64,000 nucleotides of DNA from Alopecurus myosuroides. Lineage: Eukaryota > Streptophyta > Magnoliopsida > Poales > Poaceae. Both the position numbers and the translations under genes were made by a program. Shown here one piece after another: positions 23,147 to 35,311 of this stretch. The notes below the pieces were generated by a model that was given only the letters and a program-made list of their open reading frames with translations, searched no databases and had not been told where the DNA came from. Positions within the stretch are counted from its first letter, which is position 1. Each line of letters opens with the position of its first letter. The stretch spans positions 239,230,528 through 239,294,527 of the forward strand of contig CM054062.1 of assembly GCA_028641055.1 (NCBI GenBank), given 5' to 3'.

Positions 23147-24870
23147 GGAACCATGCACCTAAAAAGCACGTTGAAGTGCCGGTGGTTTGTTTTCGCGTGC
23201 TGCTATTTTATTACCCCTCATTTCATGTGTCGTTTTGTTGTTGCATGCCATTATTTTATGTTAGGATATAGGCATTACATATCATTTCATGTGTGGTTTG
23301 GTTGTCGCGTGTTATTATGGTATCATAGGAGATAGTTATTACCTTTATTTTTGTGGAGCTGACATGGGGGCATGCTAAGATACATAGGCATCAAAGACTT
23401 TATCATCAATGTATCTACCCGTCATTGGATTTTTTTTTTTTGCGCGTGAGCTTCAATGCAGTCCATTTTCGAGGAACTGAAAAGATCATGGCAAGTTGAG
23501 CAAAATAAAAATATGTAAACATAGTTGTTTCAATGACTATTATTTTATAAGTAGGCGCTATCTACTTTGTAAGCATAAATATAAATATATTGTATTTAAA
23601 CTCGCATGAAACACCTCAGAGTTTCCCCGCCTATTTAGTGTCTACAATACACGTGGTTTTCATGGGTTCCCGCCCAAATAACGTGACGGATAATTATATA
23701 AGCATGCCAAATGGAAGCATAAAATATCGAGTATTTTTTTAACATAAACAAAAGACTTGGCGGTTTTCTACCGGCTCCATTTTGGTAGTTTTCACATCAG
23801 TTTTCAAGTCCAATTTCCATGACTAAAATTATGCTCAAAATTATACTTCGATAGCTTTGATTCTACAGACATTGAAATATCATGAGGAGTTAGTTTTCAA
23901 CTACATTTCACTATCTAGCCGAAAGAACCAACACACATATATACTTTTTAGGATTTTGCGTCCAATTTTTGCAGCTGGTTATTATCTTAGGCAATATCTA
24001 CTTTGTATGCATGAAATATCATTATACGTGCATGCCAACAAGTACAAATAGGCTAGAAATGACAGGCATGCATATCATATATATGTGTTTATCGGTGCCA
24101 GAATAAAGACTACCAGATGAATATTAAATACTCCATATAGATGCTACATTTATCGTGTCATATTTTAAGTCTTTCTCCCTCGTATTTTTAATATTGTTAT
24201 TTTGATTTATTTTCATATTATTTCTGCATAGCACTTTGCTTTTTTCCTTTTGACTGCACAAGAACAATCACTCGCGTGAGGGGAAATTCCAAGTTAGTCA
24301 AAGATACATTGATGCACGCTTTGACCACGAAAAAAGTCATTCTTGGAGGCCGATTTTGGGGGTCTAGATTACATACATGACGATTTCTTCTTTTCTTTCC
24401 ACGTGTATCTATTTTTTTTAGAAGATTTTAGGGGGTAAAACATCGAGAACAAGATTAGGAGTAGAAATTTATTGTTGTTTTAGTGATCAACGCACAAAAG
24501 TAGGTCCTCATAATGGAGTGTATCTCTCGGTCGTCAAACGAGGGAATACACGTTATGGTATCACCCGGCAAAAATGTTCGTTCAAACCCAGATAGCCCCC
24601 CCCTCCCTCGAAAAAAACTCTCGTTTAGACTGTGATTATCCAAGTAGGCATTATCAAGTTTGTAAACATAAAATAAAGATGTGAGCATAAAATAACATGC
24701 TTAGCTCCATAGTCATTGCTTGCCTCACCTCACCCCTCCTGAAATATGGAATATCTTGGAATCCATGTTGTGGCTAATGGGCAGCCGTTATGCATTATAG
24801 GGCAACTGTTTTTTGGTTAAGGGCAGCAAAACGCGTCGGACTTTACGAGTTGTCCTATGTTTAGGGCATT
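23147..24870. other. AT-rich intergenic DNA, no gene seen
   Basis: Nothing with coding character or paired terminal repeats was recognised. It contains short homopolymer runs (for example near 23430 and 24410). Confidence 0.5.
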
Positions 24871-25799
24871 GATGCTCCAACGGCTGCCCTATAACTCAAG
24901 CTAAACTAAACATCAATGATTCCACCTAAAATTCGACGATTTCAACTAAATTAAACCTAGTCCTAGTCGAACTCGTCGGTTGTGTCCCTGAAGCTCGAAC
25001 TAAGCTACGAAGAATCGTCGACTAGGATGGTGGATGGCGGCTGCGCAGCGGATGGGCTAGCTTCCCCGCAGGTTTTCTTCTTCGTCCTCATCGCGTAGAA
25101 ATTTCATTCCGCCTGCACCAGCTCGGGGTGGTCATGGCGGAGGACTTCCAGCCGCATATTGTCGATCTGCGACGTGCCTCTCACGGTCGTGCTGCAATCG
25201 ACAAGCTGCATCGGCGACACGAGGAACTCCTTCGTCTCCCTCGTTTTGCCAAGGACGTCCGAGCCACGACGCCATCGAGTCGTGGGCGCGCGTGGAAAAC
25301 TCCGTGGTGTCGAACATGCCGATACACGAGAGGACACTGTCCTCTATGAACTCGGCAGGGAAGCAGCCGGAAGGGGGCTGCCTCACGCCAAGGTAGCCAA
25401 CGCATCTCTTCAGGAAGCAGCACGGTGGCATGTTGGCGGCAGCGGCAGGCGGAAACGACGATTTTGCGGCGGTTCGGTGGTGCAGACAGTCGAGTCGTAG
25501 CAGATCTGCTCGGAAATGTTGATTGAGTGGTGGATTTTAGGCGATGGACGGATGTCGGTGTCTGCGGGCGGTTGCGTGGGGTGGGAAATGGATGGCCACG
25601 CACGTGGGGGAAACATTTACAACAGCACACGGGCTGCTGCATATTTGGAGCATTTTGGGTCAAAATATGCAGTTGCCCTATTTTTTTAGGGCATGTGATG
25701 TACATAGGGCAGTTAATGGAGCGCGGTTTTTCCCCTTTCGGCCTTATATGTTATGTTTTATAGGATATGCTCTATTATGGGGCAGTTGTTAGAGATGCT
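24871..25799 (-). mobile_element. putative TIR element carrying an AP2-like ORF
   Basis: The left boundary GATGCTCCAACGGCTGCCCT and the reverse complement of the right boundary, AGCATCTCTAACAACTGCCC, are similar over about 24 bp, suggesting a diverged TIR. GGGCAACTG and GGGCAGTT motifs recur near both ends. I could not fix the target duplication, so exact ends are uncertain. The interior is a GC-rich minus-strand coding remnant between AT-rich arms. Confidence 0.4.
25104..25431 (-). pseudogene. AP2/ERF-like domain remnant
   Basis: From the ATG at 25431, the residues CVGYLGVRQPPSGCFPAEF, then a GMFDTTEFSTRAHDSMASW stretch and LGRP, resemble an AP2/ERF DNA-binding domain (YRGVR-PSG-xxAEI, then LGTFDTAExAARAYDxAAxxLxG). 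After GRP the frame changes, and the remainder continues in another minus-strand frame to 25104. Conserved arginines of a working domain are partly replaced. AP2-like ORFs occur inside multi-copy grass elements, so this is probably element-borne rather than a host regulator. Confidence 0.45.
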
Positions 25800-27056
25800 A
25801 TTATGTAGGTGTATTCTTGGCTTATACGGATTCCAAGATCGAGCCAACTTTGAGTAGGTTGATTATATTGGTAACACTTAATCTTAAATAGCTGATATTC
25901 TAGGCGAGGACACCGTAGGTGGCATGAGCTTCATCACATGAATGTATTCTCCATCTAGTTGCGTGAAGGCCATGCCAACTTTGGGTGGCACAATCATTGA
26001 TATCTTTCTGGTCCGCCGGATGGGTTAGTGTTTGATATTTTAAAGGAAACACATGAAATAAGATATATATAGTGAACATTGGGTAATATATATATTAAAG
26101 TATCGCATAAGGGAGTGTAATTAGACATATCACATGTAGGCTATGGGATATTGGATCATTGGAACCTATGCATTGCGCGGACGATCTTGCTACCTTTTGT
26201 CACACCAAGGAGAGTGCCGCTAGTTGTAGATTCTCACGCTGAACTTCTAGTGATTTGTTTTCATATAAGCAAGCCATGTTGATTCTTTGGCATGATACTC
26301 TGTTAATTACGATATATGTATTATTAATCATTATATATGTTACAAAATCTTAGGAATATTATGATTACGTGTTATTTTATGTTTTCAAAGTACGAACCAT
26401 TTTTTTATGTGCATAAACAAAATTTACATCCATGAACATGATGTGATCTATGAATCATGTACAACAAATTTAGTCGATCCCCTGTGCTACCCCTCTAGTT
26501 CTGATTTCACACGCACTCTAGCTTCAACTCTTCCTCGTTTGGCCCATTGTTAATGCATCGACCTATTCCACATCCTCCTCCACTCCATCTTGGTCTTGGA
26601 TCACCTTTTTAAATAGTCTAAGTTCCACGCCGTCACCGTATTCGTTTCTTTTTAGACCCGCCTCATTGTCATCATCTCGATCTCGACGAGCAAGAATCGA
26701 CTATGATTTAAAAAACAAACTATATAGTGAGTTATTATAGTCTGGATCGTTAGATCATAATCGGGCTAGACACCTTACTATAAGTAGTGCAAGTGAGTAC
26801 AAATGTACATCACATTGGGGCGAATTATGTTTTTGGAGTGGGGAAAAGAATCACATGCATATTAAGACAACACGGGCCGGAGCGCATAACACGCTTGGGC
26901 TAACGGCGTGCCCAACGGGCTGGTTTCTGGTCCACGTGTTTGGAGCCAGGCTGTCTTCCATTGGAATAAAACCGGACCGAACAAAATCCTAACCTCATTT
27001 TCTCCTCGCCCCTCCCTGCTTGCCAGACACAGGCGACGTGGGTGCCGGTCGTCATA
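25800..27056. other. AT-rich intergenic DNA, no gene seen
   Basis: No convincing open frame, TIR pair or LTR was found. Confidence 0.45.
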
Positions 27057-28865
27057 TCCTATATAACTAAATAGAGGCAACCCACTAACTCATTTCTCTA
27101 AGCATGCAGCCCCTCCACCTCACCAAACATCCACGTCATCATTAGGATTAACTTTTTCACCAATGGTCACATATTATTTTGCAACGTCAGCCAATCATTC
27201 AGAAAAACGAAACACTCATTCACACCACACAGAACCGTCATGCACTTCTGGCTGCGAGTTGGGCTGCAAGGAAGAGGCTCAACACAAAACAATGCTAACT
27301 GCTAAGAGCGTGTACCATTTATTTCCCACTTAATTTTTTTTTTGCTTCCACTAGCTGTCAGACGATTCGTCTCTAAAGCATCCCTGTACCCTCTTCAACT
27401 TCCTCATGAATGATCCGTAAAGAAACTTCCCCATGAAAGCTTGAATGTGCGCATCACTACACAAAAAGGTAACTGATGTAGGCATTCTAGAGGTCTTTTG
27501 TGACGTGGCCCAAACCCCATTTATAGACCAACGATCACTCAGCTCATGAGCTTTCTTCTGTGTCCCGTGCGTAACACAAGCATCTAGGTCAGTATTATAT
27601 TACTCCTTGGTTCCTGCCTTTTATTCACAGCTTTGTCAGTCTCCCACCACGCGAACAAAATCACAGAAGCTGCACTGCAGATCGAGGATGGTGCCAACGT
27701 ACCGGCGCCTTAGCCCATGGACTTCTTCTTCATTCTCTACTTCCTACAACTTCCGAGTGGTATGTGTTGTTGCGCAGCTGAACCTGAAGTGTTTCTGAAA
27801 TGCAAGTGAGGTCTTCCCTCTTAATGGTTCCATGTCACCCTATTGTTCATTCCATTCTTCATCCATGTACGTCGAATATGCAAGTCTGTAGGTGTTTTCA
27901 TCACGGCGATCCGTTCCACTATATCATGTCAATGGTTATTGTCTGCGTTTTTTCATATGACCCGAGTTCATATTTTAAACATATTTATGGATTTCTCCGG
28001 ATCACACTCATAATCTAAAGTATGGACTATGGATAGTGTTAAACAACGCAAAAACATGCGGCTGGTTGTAAAATGAATGATTGCATTATCCAAATGAAAG
28101 GTTGTTATTGTTGTCTACCATGTGTCCATGCGTGCAAGATGATGTTAGGTAAATTGGAAGAATGCGTTTCAACTTTCAAGTAGTTTTCAAGATGACCAAG
28201 GAATTTCGATGATTCTGTTTTCCTAAATTATATTCTGGTAAACCATATATTCTATTTCAGGTACAAATGACTGACATCTGAGAGCGCTCAGGATCACATG
28301 TGTGATAATTAACGAATTTCCTGCCAGTCACACGTCTCGGTTTTATTCCTTGCTGCATATATGTACCCACGCATTTTAACATTCCTATCGTTCTAGAGGT
28401 ACATATGTTCCGAGTAGCAATCATTGCTATACATATTCCCACGATTCTCAATTTTCTTAAATATTCTGGGGGAGGGCTATCTTGGATATTGTGAATTCTA
28501 TTGGATTATATATTTTCATCTATATATTGCGCATGAAATTATGAATATTAGTTCGCCGCTGAATGCATGTATTTGTAAATCTACATGCATGGGTATTGCC
28601 ATGTTCCATTCTCTAAATGGCACCGGTAGACAGGTGGAGGGTTGCCGAGTAATCCCCTTATGTTCTTCTTTCCGGTGGATTGCGTCCTCGACATTTGTGT
28701 CGAATGTGTTGTATTTGTCCGCTTGGCCTTTATTCTATGAAACTGATACGTCTTTCTATGACATATCCTTGAAAAAATATCTAAATAATTGTTTTCTTTC
28801 GTACTTGAATTTTTTCTATGTATATCATTGAAACATCCCGCAACAACGTGCGGGGTATCATCTAG
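27057..28865 (+). mobile_element. non-autonomous Helitron
   Basis: The 5' end is TCCTATATAACTAAATAG, preceded by A (27056). The 3' end has the hairpin CCCGCAACAACGTGCGGG (28838-28855) followed by GTATCATCTAG, with T (28866) outside. Helitrons start with TC, end with a hairpin plus CTRR and insert between A and T without duplication, which all fits. No Rep/helicase coding sequence is visible, so it is non-autonomous. Short open frames inside are not supported as genes. Confidence 0.75.
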
Positions 28866-29150
28866 TTCCCCCAACGGTCAATCCCGGAAAAGGTTCGCTT
28901 GATTTGTTGAGAACGTGATTTTATGGACATGGTCAATACGTAAGTGTTGCATGAGTGTTGTTGGGGTTGCTTGCTGCATCGAGAAAATGTGTGTCAGTTT
29001 CAACCCTGCTATGCATACGACGAATTCATGTACGATCTTTGTAGTTGTCCTACGGAGAAATTCGCCATTCGCTGCTCACCCTTGTCTGCATCCGACAAAC
29101 TAGTACGAGTGCCGGACGAAAATCGTATGCAAAAGATTGTACGTGAATCA
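28866..29150. other. short intergenic stretch ending in a retroposon target duplication
   Basis: No gene is seen. The last 11 bp, TACGTGAATCA (29140-29150), is the left copy of the target duplication of the retroposon that follows. Confidence 0.5.
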
Positions 29151-30494
29151 TTTTTTTTTTACGGAAAACATCAAGTACTACTCCATTTTCATTAAGAGGG
29201 AAACCGGGACAAATGCCGGCGACATTATAGCAGAGCTATAAACAACAAGAGGGATGAGAGAAAGAAGACACAAGCCGAAACCCCGCAGGGAGGGCATTCA
29301 TCTCTCATCGTCTTCTGATTAATGTTGGACGCTAGAGCACAAGAAGCTGCACCGGCGTAGACGAAAAGCTTCAATCAGACGAGATCAGCCAAGATGATGT
29401 TGGATCTACCCAAGGGCAGCACATCGCCGAGTCCACACCCAGACGAAGAGCCATGGGATGCCGAGGTTTCACACAAATAGCCACATGCGGAATCGAAGGG
29501 TGTCATGTAGCCTAGTCAACACCCGGGAAGCTAACCCGGCTCTAGCCCGAGCCGTGAACTGTCTTCGGAAGAGAGACTTCAGCCCCTCCAATGAAGCTCG
29601 AGCATCTTGACAACGGAGGGAGAGTACCCCACCAAGAAGCCACCACCACCAACTACCACCAATGTGGACCTCAATCTGGCAGGCCACGCTCCAAACCGAG
29701 GCATCATCAACAACAACCAAGTAGTCAATCTCTCCAAGACGACCCCTCCAGGGAGGCAATGACGTCGGAAACGCCACGGTCGTCCAATCCGATGGGTCTG
29801 GGCTTTCACCCGGAGAGGAGGTGGGCTAGTGAGGTGTGACAGGCATTGATACAACGCCTCCAAGGAGGAAGACGACGCCCAAAGGCGTCGCCGTCGTCGG
29901 CGTCGACAAGAGTCAACGGAGGGCTTTCGCCCGCTGCCGCATCTCACCATCCCATTTGACCCCGCCGCTGATGAGTTCGGACCAACATGGCATGGCCACG
30001 CAAACCTCCTGCCATTACCACACTCCACTCCTAGGCCCGAAACCCCCGAGCGACCATGGCCGGGAGCCTGCACGCTGCAGCCCGCGGCCAGATCTTGCAC
30101 CACCGAGCCACAACGCTGGCCCACCAGATCCATCCCGGACCTCTCCACCAGAGCAACGTCGGCCGCGGCCCGCTAGGACCCAGATCGGGCCGAGGCGGAA
30201 GCCGGCCGCCAAACAGAGCGCTCGCGGCGACGACCTCTGCCCCACGACCAGCTTGTGCGCGCCGAAGACCACCTCCGCCGCCACAAGCTAGAGCACCTCC
30301 CCGCACCATCGGACTGTCGTACCGAGGCCTCATGGCGTGTTACCCCCCGCCGCCACCTTCCCACGAGCCTTGCACAACTTTTCTGGGCGGCGGCACTAGG
30401 GTAGAGGAGTAGGGGGTCGAGTGGCGCGCCGGCTAGGGTTTCCCCGTGTCGCCAACGAGGGCGGCGTGGGGAGGGGGCTCCTCACCCAGAAACT
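29151..30494 (-). mobile_element. poly(A) retroposon, minus orientation, LINE/SINE-like
   Basis: An 11-bp direct repeat TACGTGAATCA occurs at 29140-29150 and 30495-30505. The segment between begins with ten T on the plus strand (29151-29160), which is a poly(A) tail on the minus strand. A poly(A) tail with a target duplication of variable length is diagnostic of target-primed reverse transcription. The 5' side on the minus strand is GC-rich with an AAACCCTAG leader. Several overlapping open frames exist (for example minus 29579-30148), but no endonuclease or reverse transcriptase motif is seen. It is therefore a non-autonomous or 3'-deleted LINE derivative. Confidence 0.78.
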
Positions 30495-30712
30495 TACGTG
30501 AATCAATTCCAGTGACGTTTTGATCTAATACTTACTCCCTCTGGTACCGTTTAGAAGGTCGCACTTAACACGATCCATGCAATTTCGAAACATTAATTGA
30601 GAGCGATCAATTAGGACCAATTTTATCAAGCGGTTAATTGGGCAACTCCTTATGAAAACGTATCCATGCAAACAATCAACGTTGATGGAGGGTGGGTCTC
30701 TAACCGTGATGA

Positions 30713-31001
30713 GGCCTTCCGTAATGCATTGTCTCTTAGCGCGTTATCCTAGGTAGAAGAAAAATATAAGAAACAACTACCCTAATGCATTGTATCTTGT
30801 ATGTTGTATCTAAGTCAAGTAACATTTAATGATTTTAGCCTAATACTTGCTTGTGATTGGCCTAGCAATGTTTTTTGCCTATGATCTCGTGCAAGGGTTG
30901 TATCTTAAGATACAATTACAATCTCTTTCATCATTAAATAGGGTGCCACATAAGCAAATTGCCTATGATACCGCGCTAAGATACCCCCATTACGGAAGGC
31001 C
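30713..31001. mobile_element. 289-bp MITE with long TIRs
   Basis: The left arm GGCCTTCCGTAATGCATTGT and the reverse complement of the right arm, GGCCTTCCGTAATGGGGGTA, are similar for about 40 bp and share a CTTAGCGCG block. The interior is AT-rich and non-coding. Flanks share TGAT next to both ends, but a clean duplication is not certain, so the superfamily is left open. Confidence 0.65.
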
Positions 31002-31640
31002 TGATAGTTGGACTCCCCTAATTAACGGCCACAATTCACGAGATAAAATTAAGTGTTGTCATGGGATGTTTTTTTTATCGCATTCACCGATTGCCCAGTT
31101 CCCAATGATTTTGCTAATGCGACGTTTAAGCTGCGGCGGCAGGCGGAGTATCGTGGCATGTGTGAGATAAATTTGAATCGTGACTTCCCTCAAAAAATTG
31201 AATCGTGACTTGCTAGTTTACTAAATCAATCCGGAGTCCCAAGAACTAATTTGTGCAGCTAGTAGCTGTAGATCCGTGTAGTTTGCACATAATGAAAAAT
31301 TGTCAGCGTAGCTTGTCGGTGCAACTACATACGGTTGACTTGAGAAACTGAAAAAAAAAACGCGCATGGAGCCCATGAGATGGTAAAGTCGTAGAAGGCT
31401 AGAAGCCCACCATCTCAACACTCGAACGGTGAGGGGATCCATCTCATTCTCAGCCCAATCCTATATGCCCAAAAGAAAACCAAAGGACACAGCGCCATTT
31501 CCTCGTCTCCCACCCTCGATCCCCTTTCTCTCCGCCTTCCACTGCGCCGGGAATGGCCCTCGCCTGAGCTCTCCCCACCCGCCCCTCTCTATCCCGCATC
31601 AAAATCTGCGCCCCCGCCTGCCTCTGCTCTCCTCCGCCCC
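31002..31640. other. upstream region of a gene-like segment
   Basis: AT-rich DNA gives way at about 31480 to a CT-rich leader-like stretch before the ATG at 31643. This could be a promoter and 5' UTR, but no clear TATA box was identified. Confidence 0.3.
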
Positions 31641-31642
31641 TA

Positions 31643-31790
31643 ATGTCGATCCCCGGGCTGCTGCTGCAGGCGGTGTCCGGGACTGAGGCGGGGCGGCCGG
31701 ACCTGCGTCTACCGCCAAGGGCCAGCTACCAGGACGCCGCCGTAGACATCTCCCTGGTCAGCTACCAGGACCTACGTCCGGGACTGAGGT
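31643..31790 (+). CDS. candidate first exon of an unrecognised gene
   Basis: An ATG at 31643 opens MSIPGLLLQAVSGTEAGRPD, followed by LRLPPRASYQDAAVDISLVS and YQDLRPG, before a GAGGTGGGG donor-like site. The text looks like genuine protein, with periodic codon bias and GC-rich exon composition next to AT-rich introns. A further GC-rich block starts after the TTTTTGCAG acceptor at 31870. I do not recognise the family. The downstream blocks are duplicated and frameshifted, so the locus may be a pseudogene. Confidence 0.35.
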
Positions 31791-31934
31791 GGGGGAACCT
31801 TATCTTACCTAGTTCAGGCCACGGGGAAGCGACCTCATCTAACTCTCTCGCGCGCGTTTGGTTTTTGCAGGTCAACACAGGGACCTGCTAGCTGCCGGCA
31901 ATCAAGGAAGGCCGAGGGAGCGCTGCCCTGCTGG

Positions 31935-32260
31935 ATGCCGCCGGCGAGGGGGCGCCCTCCTCCTTTCCCACGTCGTCCGTGAGGCCGCTCCTCGGCTGCA
32001 GCAGGTCGGAGCGACGCCTATAGGCTTCGTCCTCGCGGTGGTGGGCTCCTCCGACATGTTCTATTGCCCGGAACAATGGCCCAGGCGGTCTTCTCTCTCT
32101 CGCCCTATTACTAGGTACCAGTCTTTGAGGACGCTGATGTTTGGGTGCAGAATGAATACCATCTAATTGCACAGCCCCTTCTATTACTTATACTGATTAC
32201 AGTCTGATCCTGAGATGAGCTTGCTTTTGTAGTTTCATTCATGAGTATACATGTACTGAC
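31935..32260 (+). repeat. local duplication A, copy 1
   Basis: GC-rich exon-like sequence plus the following AT-rich part is matched by 32640-32915: GGGGCGCCCTCC, GCTGCAGCAGGTCG, CTCCGACATG versus CTCCGACGTG, and then CTGATTACA...TGATCCTGAGATGA and TCATTCATGAG occur in the same order. Substitutions and small indels are frequent, so the duplication is old. Confidence 0.7.
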
Positions 32261-32639
32261 CCGTAGCAATTAGTTTTGAATTTATGCTTCAAAATTCTCC
32301 ATGCCAAGCATTCAGACGGTCTCATGTACCTATGATTCGCGGTGATTAGCTTACTGGATATTAATTCAACGTTGGACAGTAGTTACACATTGGAAGTATA
32401 AAGTTTTGTAGATACACGAGGGATGAAAAACTTGTAGGACTGTGGCTGGTCTGAGATAATTGTACCGATTCACAGCAATTAATTTGTTTGAGAGTAATTT
32501 AAGAGACTTTAGCAAAGCTTGTACACTAGCCACTTTATTGAGTGTCCGTGTGTTTTGCAGGAGCTGCTGCTGGGATTGGCCACCACACGCTGCCAGGAGC
32601 TCCATGAACCACTTGGCCGAGGTGGCGCGGTGCTGCTGC

Positions 32640-32915
32640 TGATGGCCGCCGCTGAAGGGGCGCCCTCCTTCCCCATGTTGTCTGTGAGTCTGCCCCTCCG
32701 CTGCAGCAGGTCGACACAACGCCTTGGCTGCTCCGTCCTTGCGGTGGTCTCCTCCGACGTGCTCGGCAAGAACAAGGCCGTGACCATCCAGACGGTGAGA
32801 CACCCTAGACATATCGTAGAAAGAATACCATCTTCCGCAGCTTTTACTATTACTGATTACACTTTGATCCTGAGATGACCTTACTTTTGTATATTCATTC
32901 ATGAGGTGTTATTTG
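32640..32915 (+). repeat. local duplication A, copy 2
   Basis: Second copy, offset about 690 bp from copy 1. It contains an exon-like reading SVLAVVSSDVLGKNKAVTIQ followed by a GTGAG donor-like site at about 32796, which copy 1 does not preserve. The conserved splice-like context suggests the unit was once coding. Confidence 0.65.
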
Positions 32916-33469
32916 TTTTTCCTGCATCATGTAGTTCAGATTGTTGAGTGCAATTTTCTAGGCTAGGTTTGTTGTTTGGTACTGAATAAATATTCTAGCA
33001 TTTTCATAGCCAACTATCCAGCCTGTGCCAGAAGCCCAGAACATGGCTCGCCTTCAACGGCAAAACCATATCTCTCAACAATACGCGTCATGCACAGTGG
33101 TGACCTCAGTGTGTGCTTTGAGTTACCAGAATGTGCTTTAAAAATTTCCTCAGTTGTATTTGCTTTATTATGGCTGCATGGTTGTTGAGAAAGGAAAACT
33201 TGTGCTAGTCATACTATAAGTTAATGCTTTGGACTTGATCCAGTGTAATTAGAGATTTAATCTCCATGTTAAAAAGTCAATCGATAATGACTCGAGAGCA
33301 GAATGCGCACATATATTTTAGTAGTTGTCACAGGATTGCGCTCCAGTGCATTGTGTTGTTACAGTAGGCTTGTTTTGCTTGTATGCCAGAACTCTTAATT
33401 GGTTTTCCTAGAAATTGTTTGGGAACTAAACCAGCGACAACTAATATATAACGGAGGGAGTAGTATTCA

Positions 33470-33760
33470 TTATCATGGTGCTTGTGTTGACAGTGGACCT
33501 TTTTTTGTTAGAGTGCAGCGCAGGAGCTGGGCGAAGGGATCAGTGCCATTATCTACCGCTGCTGCAGGGCATCTTCCTCGACTTGCCGCCGCTGCTGGCC
33601 ACCATGATGGTCTCACACCATCTGATGTCGCCCGACAGCTGCACCGGTGTCCGTCTGCTCGGACGTGGACGAACAAGCATTTCCTCTAGCATGAGGTGGA
33701 CAGTCGCGCAGGCATCACCATCAAGTATGGCTGCGACAGGGTAGCCTCACTCTCTGCAAC
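33470..33760 (+). other. GC-rich exon-like block, unidentified
   Basis: A GC-rich island lies between AT-rich stretches, open in more than one plus frame and containing repeated CTGCCGCTGCTGG-type text. No domain is recognised. It is probably part of the same gene-like locus. Confidence 0.25.
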
Positions 33761-34953
33761 CCTGGTGGTTTCCTCTATGTATGTTTTGTTGCTGCACATG
33801 GTAGATCCTCTGCTGTGTTGCTCCATCTTCTGGGCCAAAGTGTGAGGAATAGTTTGCTAGCAATATTCTGTGTAGTTCTGATAGAATTGTTCTACTATGC
33901 ACAACACAAGAGAAGCACTTGTTGCCTAGCGCACAAGTGGCTGCCTGGTATACATAGACTTTGTGCTGTGAGATGTGACTCTACCGCATCTTCTATTCTT
34001 ATCTAGTGAGCATTAAATCATCTTGTGAAACTCTGTTTATTATAATTTTCCCTTCCATATGTTGATGTATGTTGGTTCAGCAACTCTTTTTGTGAGCTAG
34101 TTCTTTTTGCTTTATCTGTTCTGCTGGTCATGAACTCTAATTCAGCAATTCTTTGATTCGTTCATTCATTTGCTTAGACTTGTTGTAACCTTGTATTAAA
34201 ATTTCTCCATGATGCTCGGTCTATCTAGCATGCTAGAATTCTGTTACTTAGAATTTGACCTATAGCTTAGTAATTAGAGTCCAAGGTTAGTTGTTACTGT
34301 AAGCAATGCTTTTAGTTAATGATCTTCTCTTGTTGCTGATCTGAATGCTACTAGCAGTTCGCTGAATGGTTTGAGATAAATGAAAAACTTTTCAAATTGT
34401 TTTGCTTGAGACAAACTCTGATATTGTTGACATCATCTACTTTTGCAGTTGTGAAGCTTTGCTCCATTTACTTTTGCGCTTACCTGGGAGTTACCCCCAC
34501 TAGTTTAACATGCTTCTTGTGTCCTAGTTAAGCTGCTCCAAAGCTAGTCCACCCTGGTTAGAAAGTGTATATTTCTTGCCTCAAGTGAATATGTCTTTGT
34601 TAAATACTTAATACTTCCCAGTAGATCCTATTCCAACATGATATGATTCCATCACACTCCATGATTGAAAATTTCAGTCAAGGATGAATTTTCTTCATAA
34701 TTAGAGCACTGTTTTCTCCCTAGATATTCCTTCTGCAGTGAGCCAATTGTGCTTGATTATACTATACTTAGTGGCAGGTTAAGTTCTCAATCCATTTACA
34801 TGTTAAAACACAGGCAACGTCCACCGCCTCCTATTTGTTCGCTCCACATGATCGGCTGGTGATGTGCTTATGGCATTTATTCAATGGCCACTGCATATTG
34901 TGCCTCTGGTGCACTTTCTAGAAGCTCGTCCACAATGAATTTCTTTTCCTCAG

Positions 34954-35087
34954 TGAATATGGGGAGCTCACCGCCGACATGGCCCGGTCCGAGGCCGTCC
35001 AGGACGCTCTTTGCTGCGTGTTCAAGGAGGCCGAGCCCTGTCGCTGGAAGACCGAGCGGATCCTCCCGGTGGAAGACATCACATCAG
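34954..35087 (+). CDS. candidate internal exon, unrecognised gene
   Basis: It is bounded by TTTTCCTCAG before 34954 and CAG|GTTTGT after 35087. The frame reads EYGELTADMARSEAVQDALC, then CVFKEAEPCRWKTERILPVE, with no stop in this frame across 134 nt. This is the most exon-like piece of the 31-37 kb locus. I do not recognise the family. Its neighbours at 35.3-37.0 kb are duplicated, so integrity of the whole gene is doubtful. Confidence 0.4.
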
Positions 35088-35311
35088 GTTTGTTTCTGAT
35101 CATGTGTCTCTGCTGCTACTTGCTTGAAAGCAGTAAACTTGTAATGAACAAAGTATTTACTAGTCATAGATACTGGACTGAACATCATTGTGCATGTACC
35201 CAGTTATAAAGAGTTCGTTTATCAGTAAGATAATATCTTAGAAATTGAGTACCAAATAGTCTCCTCTCATTGTTCTTCAGGCAGAATGTAAAGTTAAAAA
35301 TTCAAGTTGAT

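Noticed and set aside
29579..30412. Overlapping frames on both strands in the poly(A) retroposon
   Set aside because: None shows a recognised domain, and several compete over the same GC-rich sequence.
30531..33465. TACTCCCTCTGGTACCG at the left and ACGGAGGGAGTA at the right as a Stowaway pair
   Set aside because: The two motifs are 2.9 kb apart with an unrelated MITE and exon-like DNA between them. They look like separate, partial Stowaway-type ends rather than one element.
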